This document shows positions 26,575-35,187 of a DNA stretch of 64,000 nucleotides, one piece after another; position 1 is the first letter of the stretch; each line of letters starts with the position of its first letter. The stretch comes from an uncultured Lachnospiraceae bacterium (lineage in GTDB: Bacteria > Bacillota > Clostridia > Lachnospirales > Lachnospiraceae), in assembly GCA_934408585.1 (NCBI GenBank), contig CAKRVA010000002.1, positions 124,001 through 188,000 on the forward strand, read 5' to 3'. The notes under the pieces were generated by a model. The model was not told the DNA's origin, did no database searches, and saw nothing but the letters and a program-made list of their open reading frames with translations. The position numbers were made by a program, and so were the translations under genes.

Positions 26575-28203
26575 TTACTCTGCAATTTCCCAATTCTGTA
26601 TATTGTTGAAAAAGCCATACACGCCCTGTTCTACACCGATAAGGCGCTTCGAAACTGCACTCTGTGCACTGATAACATATGCGGAAAAATAAGGAACATC
26701 TTCCTGCATCTTCCGGTCAACAATTCCATAACATTCTGTTAATTTTTCTACATCGGAAGAAATCTGTGCTTCCGTAAGCGCATCTGCAACTTCCTGATCA
26801 TAATATCCGGTCCAGCTTCCTTCTCCGGCAAGCAGGTAAACAAGATCAAGACTGTAATCTGCCGGTGGATACGTATACTGTACCGCCATAATATCATACT
26901 CCGTAGAACCGGAAACGTTCATTAAGGTAGAAAAATCTACCGTTTTAATTTCTACCTGAATTCCTACCTGTGCCCATTGCGCTACCATAATTGCTGCCGC
27001 ATTTGCAAATGTTGTATCACTCGAATTGATATAAAACTTTAACGTTCTGCTTCCATCCCAGCCTGCCTGTGCAAGCAGCTCCTTAGCCTTCTCCGGGTCG
27101 TATTTTGTAGGAACAATGCTGCTGTCAAAATACGGACTAACCGAAGAAACAAATCCATCTACCACCTCACCATGACCTTTTAATAAATCATTCAGAATTT
27201 TTTCCCGGTCAATCGCACAAAGCAGCGCCTGCCGAACCCTTGCATCGGTTACATTCTGCGTCTGAATAAATACCGATTGATGTGTAACCGGTTCTGCGTA
27301 TATAGTATCGACATTTTCAAGTGCTTCAATGCTTTCATAATCACTTTCCGGAATGTTACTCATCGTCGGATGTGTAACATCAATTTCTCCCGATTTTAAA
27401 GCCGCCAGAATCTGGCTGCCCTCCATGATTTTGAAATTCAGCTTCTGAATTTTAGGTGCACCTTTATAATAATTTTCATTTGCTACAAAAGAAACATAAT
27501 GCTCCGGGTCAAACTCTGTTACCATATAAGGACCGCTTACCACATCCGGATGCTGGAACCACTGGTTGGTCGTAAGCTCTTCTTCTGAAAAGTTTTCGAT
27601 GATATGCTTAGGCAAAATATGCATATATCTGGCAAAACCATTCTCAAAACTGACAAGTGACATCGGTTCCTTTACGGTAAAAGTAATTGTTTTATCATCC
27701 ACAATACGCACGCCGGAAACCTGTTCTGCATTTTCTTCGACAAATCCTGTATCTTCCACGCCTTCAAAAACGTAATACATCATATATGGATTTGCAACAA
27801 TCGGACTGCAAAGGCGTCTTACGGTATATTCTACATCTGCTGCCGTGACCGGGGTTCCATCCGACCATGTAGCCGCATCATCAATATGCACAGTAAAGGT
27901 CAGATTATCCTCTGTGGTAATGGAATCTGCAAGCATTGGTACAAAGTTCAGGTCCTTATCCAGTTCCACCAGGGGAAGAAACATTAATCCACTACAATAA
28001 TGATTCATTTCCGACATATCCATAACAAACGGATTAAAACTGACGAGCGCCCCCGTTACTCCAATGTTTACGATATCAGTATTTCCGGATGCGGTCTGCT
28101 CCGTTCCGTTATTATTTTTTCCACATCCAAACAGGGATGCAATCATCAGTATTGCCAGAAGCCCGCCCACCAGACGTCTTCGGTATGTTCTGTCTTTTTT
28201 CAT
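26575..28203 (-). CDS. Extracellular solute-binding lipoprotein, family 5 (peptide/nickel)
   Basis: A 542-residue lipoprotein with signal peptide and lipobox ASLFGC (Cys27), followed by an SBP_bac_5 fold (LTFTVHIDDAATWSDGTPVTAADVEYTVRR is the family signature region; VRQALLCAIDREKI later). It delivers peptides or a similar solute to the transporter. The start at MKKDRTYRRR is chosen because GGAG lies 7 bases upstream. First gene of the five-gene operon; a palindrome and promoter lie upstream. Confidence 0.92.
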   Translation of the reverse strand: MKKDRTYRRRLVGGLLAILMIASLFGCGKNNNGTEQTASGNTDIVNIGVTGALVSFNPFVMDMSEMNHYCSGLMFLPLVELDKDLNFVPMLADSITTEDNLTFTVHIDDAATWSDGTPVTAADVEYTVRRLCSPIVANPYMMYYVFEGVEDTGFVEENAEQVSGVRIVDDKTITFTVKEPMSLVSFENGFARYMHILPKHIIENFSEEELTTNQWFQHPDVVSGPYMVTEFDPEHYVSFVANENYYKGAPKIQKLNFKIMEGSQILAALKSGEIDVTHPTMSNIPESDYESIEALENVDTIYAEPVTHQSVFIQTQNVTDARVRQALLCAIDREKILNDLLKGHGEVVDGFVSSVSPYFDSSIVPTKYDPEKAKELLAQAGWDGSRTLKFYINSSDTTFANAAAIMVAQWAQVGIQVEIKTVDFSTLMNVSGSTEYDIMAVQYTYPPADYSLDLVYLLAGEGSWTGYYDQEVADALTEAQISSDVEKLTECYGIVDRKMQEDVPYFSAYVISAQSAVSKRLIGVEQGVYGFFNNIQNWEIAE

Positions 28204-28232
28204 AGTCGTTCTCCTCAAAATCGTATTTTTCT

Positions 28233-28257
28233 TTTCCACAATTTCGAATTATGGAAA
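28233..28257 (-). promoter_or_regulatory. Palindromic operator candidate in the transporter operon leader
   Basis: TTTCCA and TGGAAA arms enclose AATT...AATT, giving an 11-3-11 palindrome with one mismatch. It lies between the promoter and the ribosome site, a place where a repressor could block. Confidence 0.45.
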
Positions 28258-28264
28258 TATAATT

Positions 28265-28292
28265 TTTATATATCTTACAATATTATTTTCAA
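28265..28292 (-). promoter_or_regulatory. Probable promoter of the transporter operon
   Basis: Minus-strand TTGAAA (28292-28287), 16-base spacer, TATAAA (28270-28265), in very AT-rich DNA. Confidence 0.4.
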
Positions 28293-28325
28293 AATTGCTA
28301 CAAAAAATAAGTCATAAACACTTTG

Positions 28326-28354
28326 TTGACGCAAGTATATGGCATCTATATACT
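28326..28354 (+). promoter_or_regulatory. Promoter with overlapping palindrome, HD-domain gene
   Basis: TTGACG (28326-28331), 17-base spacer, TATACT (28349-28354). AGTATAT and ATATACT (28334-28354) form a perfect 7-7-7 inverted repeat covering the spacer and -10, a likely repressor site. Confidence 0.6.
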
Positions 28355-28385
28355 GTAAATAAATAGTTCAAAAAGGAGAATTTTT

Positions 28386-29039
28386 ATGCTGCCTACAATA
28401 GAAGAGGCTAAAAAGGAATTAGAAATTGCGGAACAATTAAATCCAGGACCTTGGACTAAACACTCTCTAAATGTAGGAATTGCCGCAAGAAACATTGCAC
28501 AACGAGTGCCTGGAATGGATTCGAACAAAGCATATATTGTTGGAATGCTTCATGATATTGGTCGAAGAGTCGGTATCGTAAATATTCCTAAACATGTATA
28601 TGAGGGATACAAATATGCTCTGGATAAAGGATGGGATGAAGTTGCAAGAATATGTATGACACATTCCTACCCTCTTATGAAAGATGAGTTTAATTATCAT
28701 CCTCAAACAATGGAAGAAACGACCATAAAAAACTATATTACCAATTGTCAGGCAGATGACTACGATAAATTGATACAGATATGTGATGCATTGGCAACCG
28801 ATTATGGATTTGTAATTTTGGAAAAACGTTTTGTGGATGTAACACGCAGATATGGCATTATGGAAACATACATAAAAGGATGGGATGCCACTTTTAAAAA
28901 TAAAGAATATTTTGAAAATCAAATGGGATGCTCTATTTACGACGTATTACCAGACATTGGAAGAACAACCTTATTATGTCCGCCACCATGGACACCCAAT
29001 AAAAAGAAGAAAGGTTGTGGATATGGATTACCATCATAG
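28386..29039 (+). CDS. HD-domain phosphohydrolase-like protein
   Basis: A 217-residue cytoplasmic protein. HD-domain ligands are visible: KHSLNVG (His), MLHDIGR (His-Asp, near residue 57), THSYPL and ICDALATDYG (Asp). It belongs to a small HD family common in Firmicutes; the substrate is unknown. The C-terminal tail after YDVLPDIGR (Pro- and Lys-rich, ending GCGYGLPS) appears to be out-of-frame sequence from the start of the next, truncated gene, so the natural end may have been lost. AAGGAG site 8 bases before ATG. Confidence 0.8.
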   Translation: MLPTIEEAKKELEIAEQLNPGPWTKHSLNVGIAARNIAQRVPGMDSNKAYIVGMLHDIGRRVGIVNIPKHVYEGYKYALDKGWDEVARICMTHSYPLMKDEFNYHPQTMEETTIKNYITNCQADDYDKLIQICDALATDYGFVILEKRFVDVTRRYGIMETYIKGWDATFKNKEYFENQMGCSIYDVLPDIGRTTLLCPPPWTPNKKKKGCGYGLPS

Positions 29040-29263
29040 CCGTTATTAAAATTACGAATATTGTATTTGGACTTGTATCTAGAAAAAAACTGATATCGAT
29101 TCATACGATTTTGAATAAAATAACAGGACTTTTATTGTTTCTTTTTCCTTTAACCCTGAAATTCATCGAGCTAGAATACAGTTCTGTCGTAATATGCATT
29201 TTTGCAACCTTTGCAGCAATTCAGGAGAGATATTATGTAAAAAAAGGACGTGAAGTCATTTGA
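29015..29263 (+). pseudogene. Truncated CDP-alcohol phosphatidyltransferase (C-terminal part)
   Basis: An 82-residue frame with three hydrophobic segments and the stretch HTILNKITGLLLFLFPLTL...FATFAAIQE, which I recognise as the C-terminal end of small clostridial CDP-alcohol phosphatidyltransferases. The catalytic DG...AR...G...D...D motif, normally in the first half, is absent, so about 100 residues are missing. It overlaps the end of the HD gene by 25 bases. It could still be expressed, but cannot be an active enzyme. Identification is by memory of the family. Confidence 0.55.
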
Positions 29264-29297
29264 TGCCGATTGCTTTATAAACTTGAAGTTGATGATA

Positions 29298-29615
29298 TTA
29301 TCCCAATGCTGCTATCCAATAACTCAACACAGTAATAAAGCACACTACACTCGGAATAAAATACAAAAAAGACATAAATTTCTGCTTTGTTTTTACAACT
29401 ACAAAGCAGAGAATATTGGCAATCAAAAGTGGAATAAATCCCAATGTCAACGCCATTCCCGCACTATCCCATGCTTCCGCTGGCAACATTGCATCAGGAT
29501 TTGTTATTGTAACATTATGAGTAAAATATGGAATGGCAAAATAAATCAAACAAACAACTCCAACAATATTTAATGCAATTATTACCCATGATAAAATATT
29601 CTTTGTATGTTTCAT
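29298..29615 (-). CDS. Small membrane protein, unknown
   Basis: A 105-residue protein with three predicted membrane segments (about 9-29, 52-73, 82-102) and a short outside loop between the first two. A good GGAGG site lies 7 bases before ATG, which supports it as a real gene. I do not recognise the family. Its leader (29637-29905) is nearly identical to that of the EFR1 gene at 33023. Confidence 0.65.
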   Translation of the reverse strand: MKHTKNILSWVIIALNIVGVVCLIYFAIPYFTHNVTITNPDAMLPAEAWDSAGMALTLGFIPLLIANILCFVVVKTKQKFMSFLYFIPSVVCFITVLSYWIAALG

Positions 29616-29636
29616 TCTTTTTCCTCCGCAACTACC

Positions 29637-29905
29637 GATTTATATATTTCAACAGGCTTTATTGGTTCTACGAATCTTCGATTTATCAAACCTAGTGTAT
29701 CCGTACAATTCCTCCTTTTCTATATCCATTATTTTCTACATAATACATCCCAAAAACATGAAATTTTTTTCTATATGCATATTTTTCTCTTATATAAAAC
29801 CCAATATTTTCTATATGACAAAACATACTCGCTGTAATATCCAAAATTTGCCTCCGTTTTGGACATTATGACTTTTTATTTTTTCATATAGAAAATACAC
29901 CTGCC
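29637..29905 (-). repeat. Duplicated leader repeat, family L, copy 1
   Basis: About 269 bp, roughly 88% identical to 33046-33315 and in the same orientation. It carries three or four CATATAGAAAA-type motifs, an outer TTTTCTATATGA/TCATATAGAAAA inverted pair and a CCAAAA/TTTTGG hairpin. It is placed directly before the ribosome site of the 29615 gene. A further CATATAGAAAA lies at about 29937. It accounts for the 361-bp gap at 29616-29976; no gene is evident there. Confidence 0.8.
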
Positions 29906-29976
29906 ACTAGTGGATATTTTTTGATGATATTTTTCCATATAGAAAATCCAAATCGCCAAATTCATTTTTATCTAGC

Positions 29977-31308
29977 TCATTTTACCAGAAAAGGTAAGAG
30001 ATAAAACGGTTTCAACAATAGATTTTCTTCTTTTCCTGCATCTTTCTGTGATATTAAATATGCCTTACCAATATTCTGAGAAAATTTTCTGCAAAATTCC
30101 CGTATGGATTCATGTTTTCCAGATCCGGAAGACTTAATTTCAAACATATTTATTTTGCTTCCTTCCGAAATCAGGAAATCCACCTCATAATAATGCGTAC
30201 TTCCTTTTTTTTCCCAAGTATGATAGAACAATTCTCTTCCGAACGCCGTAATCATTTGAGCAGCCAGATTCTCATAGAGATATCCCAGATTTGCAGGTAA
30301 TTTATCAGAAAGTAACTTCGCATAAATATCATTTTCCGCCACTGGACGGTCAATAAACATCAACGTAACAAACAATCCTGTATCCGAAAGATATAATTTG
30401 TAACTGTTAAAATCTTTCGTATCCGTCAGACTGACCCTTGGATTGGTACAATTATAGCATGGCAGAACCGTTTTCGAATCTATCAACTCATATAATAATT
30501 CTTCTGCTTTGGTGTTATTTCTTTTTCCGATTGCTGTGGTAATACGATATTTTCTTGCATCTTTTGCCAGATGCGCCGGAATCGCATGATATAATGCAGA
30601 TATTCTTCCGGATGCATCAATTTTCTTAAAATCTTCCTCATACAAAGATATAATCTGTCTTTTTACCATATCTATTTCCGAAAAGTTTTTCCCATTAATA
30701 TAGGCTTCTACTGCCTGTGGCATCCCCCCTACTGCCATGTAGATTCTCAAATCTCTCATTAATTTACGGTTGGTTGCCTGTCCAATGGCTGCTCCGCTAT
30801 CATAAATCTGCTGCAAAAGCTCATAATTGTTGCGGGTTGCATCACAGAATTCTTCATAATCCATGGGATATACTTCCAGCTTCATTTCTTCTGATGGAAT
30901 CAGAATATCCTTCACATTTTTCTTTATCGAAATCAAAGAGCCTGTTTCCAAATAACTGTATCTACCGTCATGTATAAGATGCTTTATTGCCTGTCTGGCT
31001 TTTGGAAATAGCTGTACTTCGTCAAAAATAATGAGGGACTCATGTTCATACAGTGTGATTCCGGTTTCTGCCTGCAACCTCAGAAAAAATATATTCAAAT
31101 TCCCTATATCATCAAAACATTCCAGGATATTACTTGTTGTTTTGGAAAAGTCAATTAAAATATAAGATCTATATTCATTTTTTGCAAAGGTTTCCGCAAT
31201 GGTCGACTTGCCGACTCGCCTTGCGCCTTCCAGCAATATAGCATATTTTTCTGAATATAGCTTTTTCCATTCCAATAATTTATCGTATGCTTTTCTTTTA
31301 AAATACAT
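29977..31308 (-). CDS. AAA_14/DUF4143 ATPase
   Basis: A 443-residue ATPase of the AAA_14 plus DUF4143 type. Walker A is GARRVGKS (28-35), Walker B LIIFDEVQL (92-100). The C-terminal domain (about 210-400) contains the DUF4143 features KLYLSDTGLFVTL and YENLAAQMI, and a nuclease-like YEVDFLISEGSKINMFEIKSS motif. Such genes are abundant accessory genes of unknown function, sometimes linked to defence or toxin-like activity. Start at MYFKRK: GGAGG 7 bases upstream. Surrounded by AT-rich, repeat-bearing DNA, which suggests transfer. Confidence 0.85.
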   Translation of the reverse strand: MYFKRKAYDKLLEWKKLYSEKYAILLEGARRVGKSTIAETFAKNEYRSYILIDFSKTTSNILECFDDIGNLNIFFLRLQAETGITLYEHESLIIFDEVQLFPKARQAIKHLIHDGRYSYLETGSLISIKKNVKDILIPSEEMKLEVYPMDYEEFCDATRNNYELLQQIYDSGAAIGQATNRKLMRDLRIYMAVGGMPQAVEAYINGKNFSEIDMVKRQIISLYEEDFKKIDASGRISALYHAIPAHLAKDARKYRITTAIGKRNNTKAEELLYELIDSKTVLPCYNCTNPRVSLTDTKDFNSYKLYLSDTGLFVTLMFIDRPVAENDIYAKLLSDKLPANLGYLYENLAAQMITAFGRELFYHTWEKKGSTHYYEVDFLISEGSKINMFEIKSSGSGKHESIREFCRKFSQNIGKAYLISQKDAGKEENLLLKPFYLLPFLVK

Positions 31309-31559
31309 AATTACCTCCTCCAATATAAGTATGTTATATCACAAAATATACATTTCTTCAATTTATATATTTTATATTATGTGCATTTCTTCAATATTAT
31401 ATGTGATATATTTGTACTAATATTCAAAAAAACGTTATCCTTATTCTGTTGAAACAATAGAATTTGCTTTAACTTAAAAAGCCAGAAGCCACTACTCCCA
31501 GCTTTACATTCTTTTATTCCATCAGTTTTACAAACTGGAAGTTATCGAATAGAGGATAC

Positions 31560-32228
31560 TTATAGCGCCCATTCGAAATTATCTTTTCCAGCACCAACCT
31601 CAAAGAAATATTTTCCTATTCCTAAATCTATGCCGGAAAAATGTCCGTTGCCTGCAGTAATAGTCACGTTGTTTCCATTCCCCGTAACCATATATGGTTG
31701 TTTATTCAATGCCGTTGGTGCATAGAGCAGTGCTTCCACACCATCCTTGAACCACTGCGGTGCCTCTCCACTATACTTGCTAATTTCGTCAGCGGTCTTT
31801 GACTTGTGGGGAACGCCTTGTATTTGACCATAGCCGACAGCTATAACACCGTTGATGCGAACATTGGCACTTTCCAAATGCTTGACTGCACCCTTACTGT
31901 TGAACATTCCTCCGCACCACCATGTATTCAGTCCTAATGTCTGTGCGTAAAGAATAAGATCTGCTCCGCAGTAACCCAGCTTCTCATCCAAATCAGAGCA
32001 GTTCTTCCCTGCAAGAACTACATAATTGTACACGCTTTTAGTTAACAACATCTTTGCTATACCGCCAATGCCGTCGGAATTATCTGTAACCAGCTTCATA
32101 TTCAACCCATATTTTGTGTTGTTGTCAGCAATGCGGGCATTTAATAGCCTAACCGTATCGGTTGGAATAGGCTTGTTCATATATTTACGAACCATATGTC
32201 TCTGTGGAATTGCTTCTTTGATTGTCAT
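31560..32228 (-). CDS. Nitroreductase-family protein
   Basis: A 222-residue FMN-dependent oxidoreductase of the nitroreductase fold: RHMVRKYMNKPIP at the N-terminus, NTWWCGGMF in the middle and ALLYAPTALNKQPY. Close in form to the nitroreductases paired with flavodoxin-ferredoxins. GGAGG site 9 bases before ATG. It is 51 bases after the EFR1 ferredoxin gene, a likely electron donor (inference). Confidence 0.85.
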   Translation of the reverse strand: MTIKEAIPQRHMVRKYMNKPIPTDTVRLLNARIADNNTKYGLNMKLVTDNSDGIGGIAKMLLTKSVYNYVVLAGKNCSDLDEKLGYCGADLILYAQTLGLNTWWCGGMFNSKGAVKHLESANVRINGVIAVGYGQIQGVPHKSKTADEISKYSGEAPQWFKDGVEALLYAPTALNKQPYMVTGNGNNVTITAGNGHFSGIDLGIGKYFFEVGAGKDNFEWAL

Positions 32229-32279
32229 AATAAAGTTCCTCCGTAAACTTCTAATTTTTTTATTTCTTCGAGCTTAAAT

Positions 32280-33023
32280 TTATACCCTAACATTCGGATT
32301 CGCGTATTGCCCATGCTTCTTGGTGTTTTTGCCATACTGAATGGCAAACTTTGGACAACGATGCAAACAGCCAAGGCACATCACGCAATTGTTCTTTACC
32401 CAGACAGGTCGCTTGTCGTGCATTTCAATGGCATTTACAGGGCACTTTTTGGCGCATAGACCACATCCGATACAAGTGTCCTCTACACGGAAATTTATAG
32501 TGCGCCGCACTTTGCTGTTATAAATTGGTTCGGCAATCCATTTGGTGATGAATGCCGGTGTGTGTGGCGACATACAACAGTTTGTGTTGCGTTTTTTGAC
32601 GTTGCTGATAACGCTGTTGATTTCAGCTTCTGTGTTTTTGGTGTACTTAGCAACTTTTTCCGGGGTGGAAAGGTCAAAGATAGGAGTCCATGTATCTGCC
32701 ATTTGAACAGAATAATAGGCATCTATTTTTCGACCTTGAATTGCCTTATTTGCTATTGCGCCAGATGCTCCGGGTGTTGTTCCATAAGTGGCAATATAGT
32801 ACAGATACTCTGTTTGAAAGGAAGCTTTTTCAAGAAATTCCTTTACAATACTCGGCAACCCCCAATCATAAGTGGGTGAGATGATTCCGATTGTTTTATT
32901 GGAAAATGTGTATTGGTCATTCCGAACACAATCCACAATGGACAACATCTCTTGTTCCTCAGACTGTATAAGCCGAGTCGCAACATATTTACAGTTTCCT
33001 GTCGCAGAAAAATAAAGAATCAT
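32280..33023 (-). CDS. EFR1-family flavodoxin-ferredoxin
   Basis: A 247-residue electron carrier: an N-terminal flavodoxin-like domain (MILYFSATGNCKYVA, PTYDWGLPSIV) and two C-terminal 4Fe-4S motifs, CIGCGLCAKKCP (184-195) and CVMCLGCLHRCP (213-224). The start at MILYFSATG is clear from the family N-terminus and the GGGGAG 6 bases upstream; longer frames read into the leader repeat. Probably supplies electrons to the nitroreductase downstream. Confidence 0.9.
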   Translation of the reverse strand: MILYFSATGNCKYVATRLIQSEEQEMLSIVDCVRNDQYTFSNKTIGIISPTYDWGLPSIVKEFLEKASFQTEYLYYIATYGTTPGASGAIANKAIQGRKIDAYYSVQMADTWTPIFDLSTPEKVAKYTKNTEAEINSVISNVKKRNTNCCMSPHTPAFITKWIAEPIYNSKVRRTINFRVEDTCIGCGLCAKKCPVNAIEMHDKRPVWVKNNCVMCLGCLHRCPKFAIQYGKNTKKHGQYANPNVRV

Positions 33024-33045
33024 TTGTTGCTCCCCACAAATTCCT

Positions 33046-33315
33046 GATTTGTATATTTCAATAGACTTGATTGGTCCTGCGAATCTTTGATTTATCAAAC
33101 CCATTGTATCCGTACAATTTCTCATTTTCTATATGCACTATTTCCTTTATATTACATCCCAAAAATAAGAAAATTTTTTCTATATGCATATTTTTCTCTT
33201 ATTTAAAACCCAATTTTTTCTATATGACAAAACATACTCGCTGTAATATCCAAAATTTGCCTCCGTTTTGGACATTGTGACTTCTTATTTTTTTCATATA
33301 GAAAATGCACCTGCC
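33046..33315 (-). repeat. Duplicated leader repeat, family L, copy 2
   Basis: About 270 bp matching 29637-29905. It keeps the CATATAGAAAA motifs, the TTTTCTATATGA/TCATATAGAAAA pair and the CCAAAA/TTTTGG hairpin. It ends 22 bases before the EFR1 start codon and fills the 296-bp gap between that gene and DUF2812. Confidence 0.8.
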
Positions 33316-33319
33316 GTTC

Positions 33320-34138
33320 TTATTCTATAGAAAAACTGCCCTTATGATTATCCGCTATAATTCTAACAACAACTTTTCCCGGCACAGCTACATCAAAGGA
33401 CGTAGTTCCGATATCGTACTCATCAAAAATAGCATTGCCTTCCGCATCCTGTATTTCAATGGAGATTGTTCCATCATCGGTTATTACCTCTATATGAAGC
33501 ATATCAGTCTTTGGATGAATACTTTTCTTCATAGTTCCATCAAGAGAACTATATCTGCCAGTCCAACTATTATACCCTTCACTACCAACATAACCAATTC
33601 TCGTTGCACTTCTGGTGCTCTCAATACCCAAAGTTTTTGTCAGGAAAATGCTTCCAAGGGATATCAAAATCACAATAAGGATAGTAACGATAGAAAAAAT
33701 CCAAGGTCTGCGAATTATCTTTTTATATTCTCGTATATCATCATCAGTGGTGTGTAATTCAAACGGTTTCCCATCATTTTCCTTTTCTATAAGAAGCAGT
33801 TCTTTGTTGTAAGAGCCTCCAGTTGTTGCAATTTTACCGCCTTTTTTCGCCCATGGGCGAAAAACAGCTTTTCCAACAGAATAATCAAGGTTCAACTTCT
33901 TAAATAACACACGATAGCCGAAATTCTCCAAAAAAGAGGCATACTCTTTGGAATTTTGCTTCGACTTTTCTCCTACAAATTCTACTGCGTAGCGATATTT
34001 CCCTGACTCACAATCTTCAAATTCATACCAAGTCCTACCTGTACGAACTAAACGATAGCCTTTATCCGCCATTTCATTTAGCCAATTTTCCTGTCTTTTC
34101 AAGAAGCCCCAAAAGAAACGATAATATTTTTTACTCAT
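33320..34138 (-). CDS. DUF2812 membrane protein
   Basis: A 272-residue protein. The first 130 residues match DUF2812 (KYYRFFWGFLKRQENWLNEMADKGYRLV), then one membrane segment (about 160-185) and an extracellular beta-rich C-terminus. DUF2812 proteins are usually encoded after a PadR repressor, as here, and are thought to act in stress or anti-sigma-like signalling (family association, not shown). GGAGG site 6 bases before ATG; overlaps the PadR stop by 8 bases. Confidence 0.85.
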   Translation of the reverse strand: MSKKYYRFFWGFLKRQENWLNEMADKGYRLVRTGRTWYEFEDCESGKYRYAVEFVGEKSKQNSKEYASFLENFGYRVLFKKLNLDYSVGKAVFRPWAKKGGKIATTGGSYNKELLLIEKENDGKPFELHTTDDDIREYKKIIRRPWIFSIVTILIVILISLGSIFLTKTLGIESTRSATRIGYVGSEGYNSWTGRYSSLDGTMKKSIHPKTDMLHIEVITDDGTISIEIQDAEGNAIFDEYDIGTTSFDVAVPGKVVVRIIADNHKGSFSIE

Positions 34139-34457
34139 AATCTTCCTCCATAATAACCTCAGCAATTTTGAGCAATTCCTTTAATCGAATAATTTCTTTA
34201 TTGCAGATTTCTTTTCCTGCATTCGTAATAAGATATTCTTTTTTTCGTCCACCTGCATTCCCGTACGGTATAATCCATCCCTTATCTTCAAGAGATGTGA
34301 GTGCACCATACAGAGTTCCTGCTCCAAGCACCAACCGACCATTCGTTTTCTCTTCAACAAACTGCATAATTGCATATCCGTGCTTTGGCTGATAAACCGA
34401 AAGTAAAATAAAGAAAGTTACTTCGGTTAGTGCCCCACCCTTTATATTGTCACGCAA
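34131..34457 (-). CDS. PadR-family transcriptional regulator (with DUF2812)
   Basis: A 108-residue winged-helix repressor: GGALTEVTFFILLSVYQPKHGYAIMQ, GAGTLYGALTSLEDKGWI and GGRKKEYLITNAGKE are PadR hallmarks, with a C-terminal dimer helix. TTG at 34457 is chosen: AAAGGAGG stands 7 bases before it, whereas the upstream GTG touches that site. It likely represses its own operon through the palindrome at 34471-34512. Confidence 0.85.
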   Translation of the reverse strand: MRDNIKGGALTEVTFFILLSVYQPKHGYAIMQFVEEKTNGRLVLGAGTLYGALTSLEDKGWIIPYGNAGGRKKEYLITNAGKEICNKEIIRLKELLKIAEVIMEEDYE

Positions 34458-34470
34458 TTTCACACCTCCT

Positions 34471-34519
34471 TTATTACGGTTACTGTAACAAATATATTAC
34501 TAACCGTAATAAATATCAA
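34471..34519 (-). promoter_or_regulatory. PadR promoter and 12-bp operator palindrome
   Basis: Minus-strand TTGATA (34519-34514), 17-base spacer, TATATT (34496-34491). TTATTACGGTTA (34471-34482) and TAACCGTAATAA (34501-34512) are perfect inverted arms flanking the -10, as expected for autorepression. Confidence 0.75.
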
Positions 34520-34567
34520 GAGTAAACTGAAAGGCGGGAGAAAAATATTTTTCCTCCCGCCTAAACG

Positions 34568-34981
34568 TCAAATATATATAATTTCCTTGTTGACTATCTC
34601 CCTTATACAAGCCTGTATGTTATTGAGCCTGCTTGGAGGATATTTCTTTTCCGCATTCCATATTTCCGCAATCGCAGTTTCAAAATTTTCTTCTGCAAAA
34701 GGTTCACCTCTAAAAAGAAGATACGTAGCCTCTGGCAGATTTATTATATCAAAACCATTGGGAACTAAACCTGCATAATCCACTTCTACTTCAACACCTT
34801 GAACATACTCATTTGTAACTGGCTTTCTCAAATGCTTAGGTAACCAAAGACATACCGGTTCACCACTTATGGACTTAATGCTTGTAAGTAATCCCCAAAC
34901 ATCGCATCCTACTTCATTGCAGTAGCTCCAATAATCTGCCGCATTCTTACCTCTCTTTGCAATAACTTTTTTGCAGACTTC
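34568..34981 (-). pseudogene. AraC-type regulator remnant (GyrI-like effector domain)
   Basis: An open but startless frame encodes about 137 residues matching the C-terminal effector domain of AraC/GyrI-like regulators (VIAKRGKNAADYWSYCNEVG, CDVWGLLTSIKS, GEPVCLWLP, GVEVEVDYAGLVPNGFD, YLLFRGEPFAEENFE). The helix-turn-helix part is missing, a stop precedes the fragment, and the usual ending (DENPRIQLEP-type) has been replaced after KKYPPS. An 87-codon frame beginning at 34831 lies inside it but is unlikely to be functional. No gene is seen in the following 34982-35187. Confidence 0.65.
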
Positions 34982-35187
34982 TCAATTACCTGTATAAAAA
35001 CATTTCTGAGGAGATAAGATACGGCGAGAACAATATTTGCAAAATTCAATCCACAGCGCAACAGTATTGATGTTTATACCAGTGCAGCCTACTTGCCATT
35101 GATGAACCACTTGAATATGCAAGGTTATATCCTTCTCCCTTAAAATAATGCCGTTCACACTGCTATGTTTATTAAGACTCTATTATT

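Noticed and set aside
29700..29870. A conserved 31-codon frame (MSKTEANFGYYSEY...) in both leader repeats
   Set aside because: It has no ribosome site and lies within palindromes; two copies are too few to show selection on the protein.
33024..33125. N-terminal extension of the EFR1 protein
   Set aside because: Falls in the duplicated leader; the flavodoxin start MILYFSATG and its ribosome site are downstream.
29977..34463. Prophage or integrative element
   Set aside because: AT-rich, with decayed genes and repeats, but no integrase, relaxase, phage gene or attachment repeats were found.
34568..34831. An intact 87-residue gene
   Set aside because: The coding similarity continues upstream of the supposed start, so it is part of a larger decayed gene.
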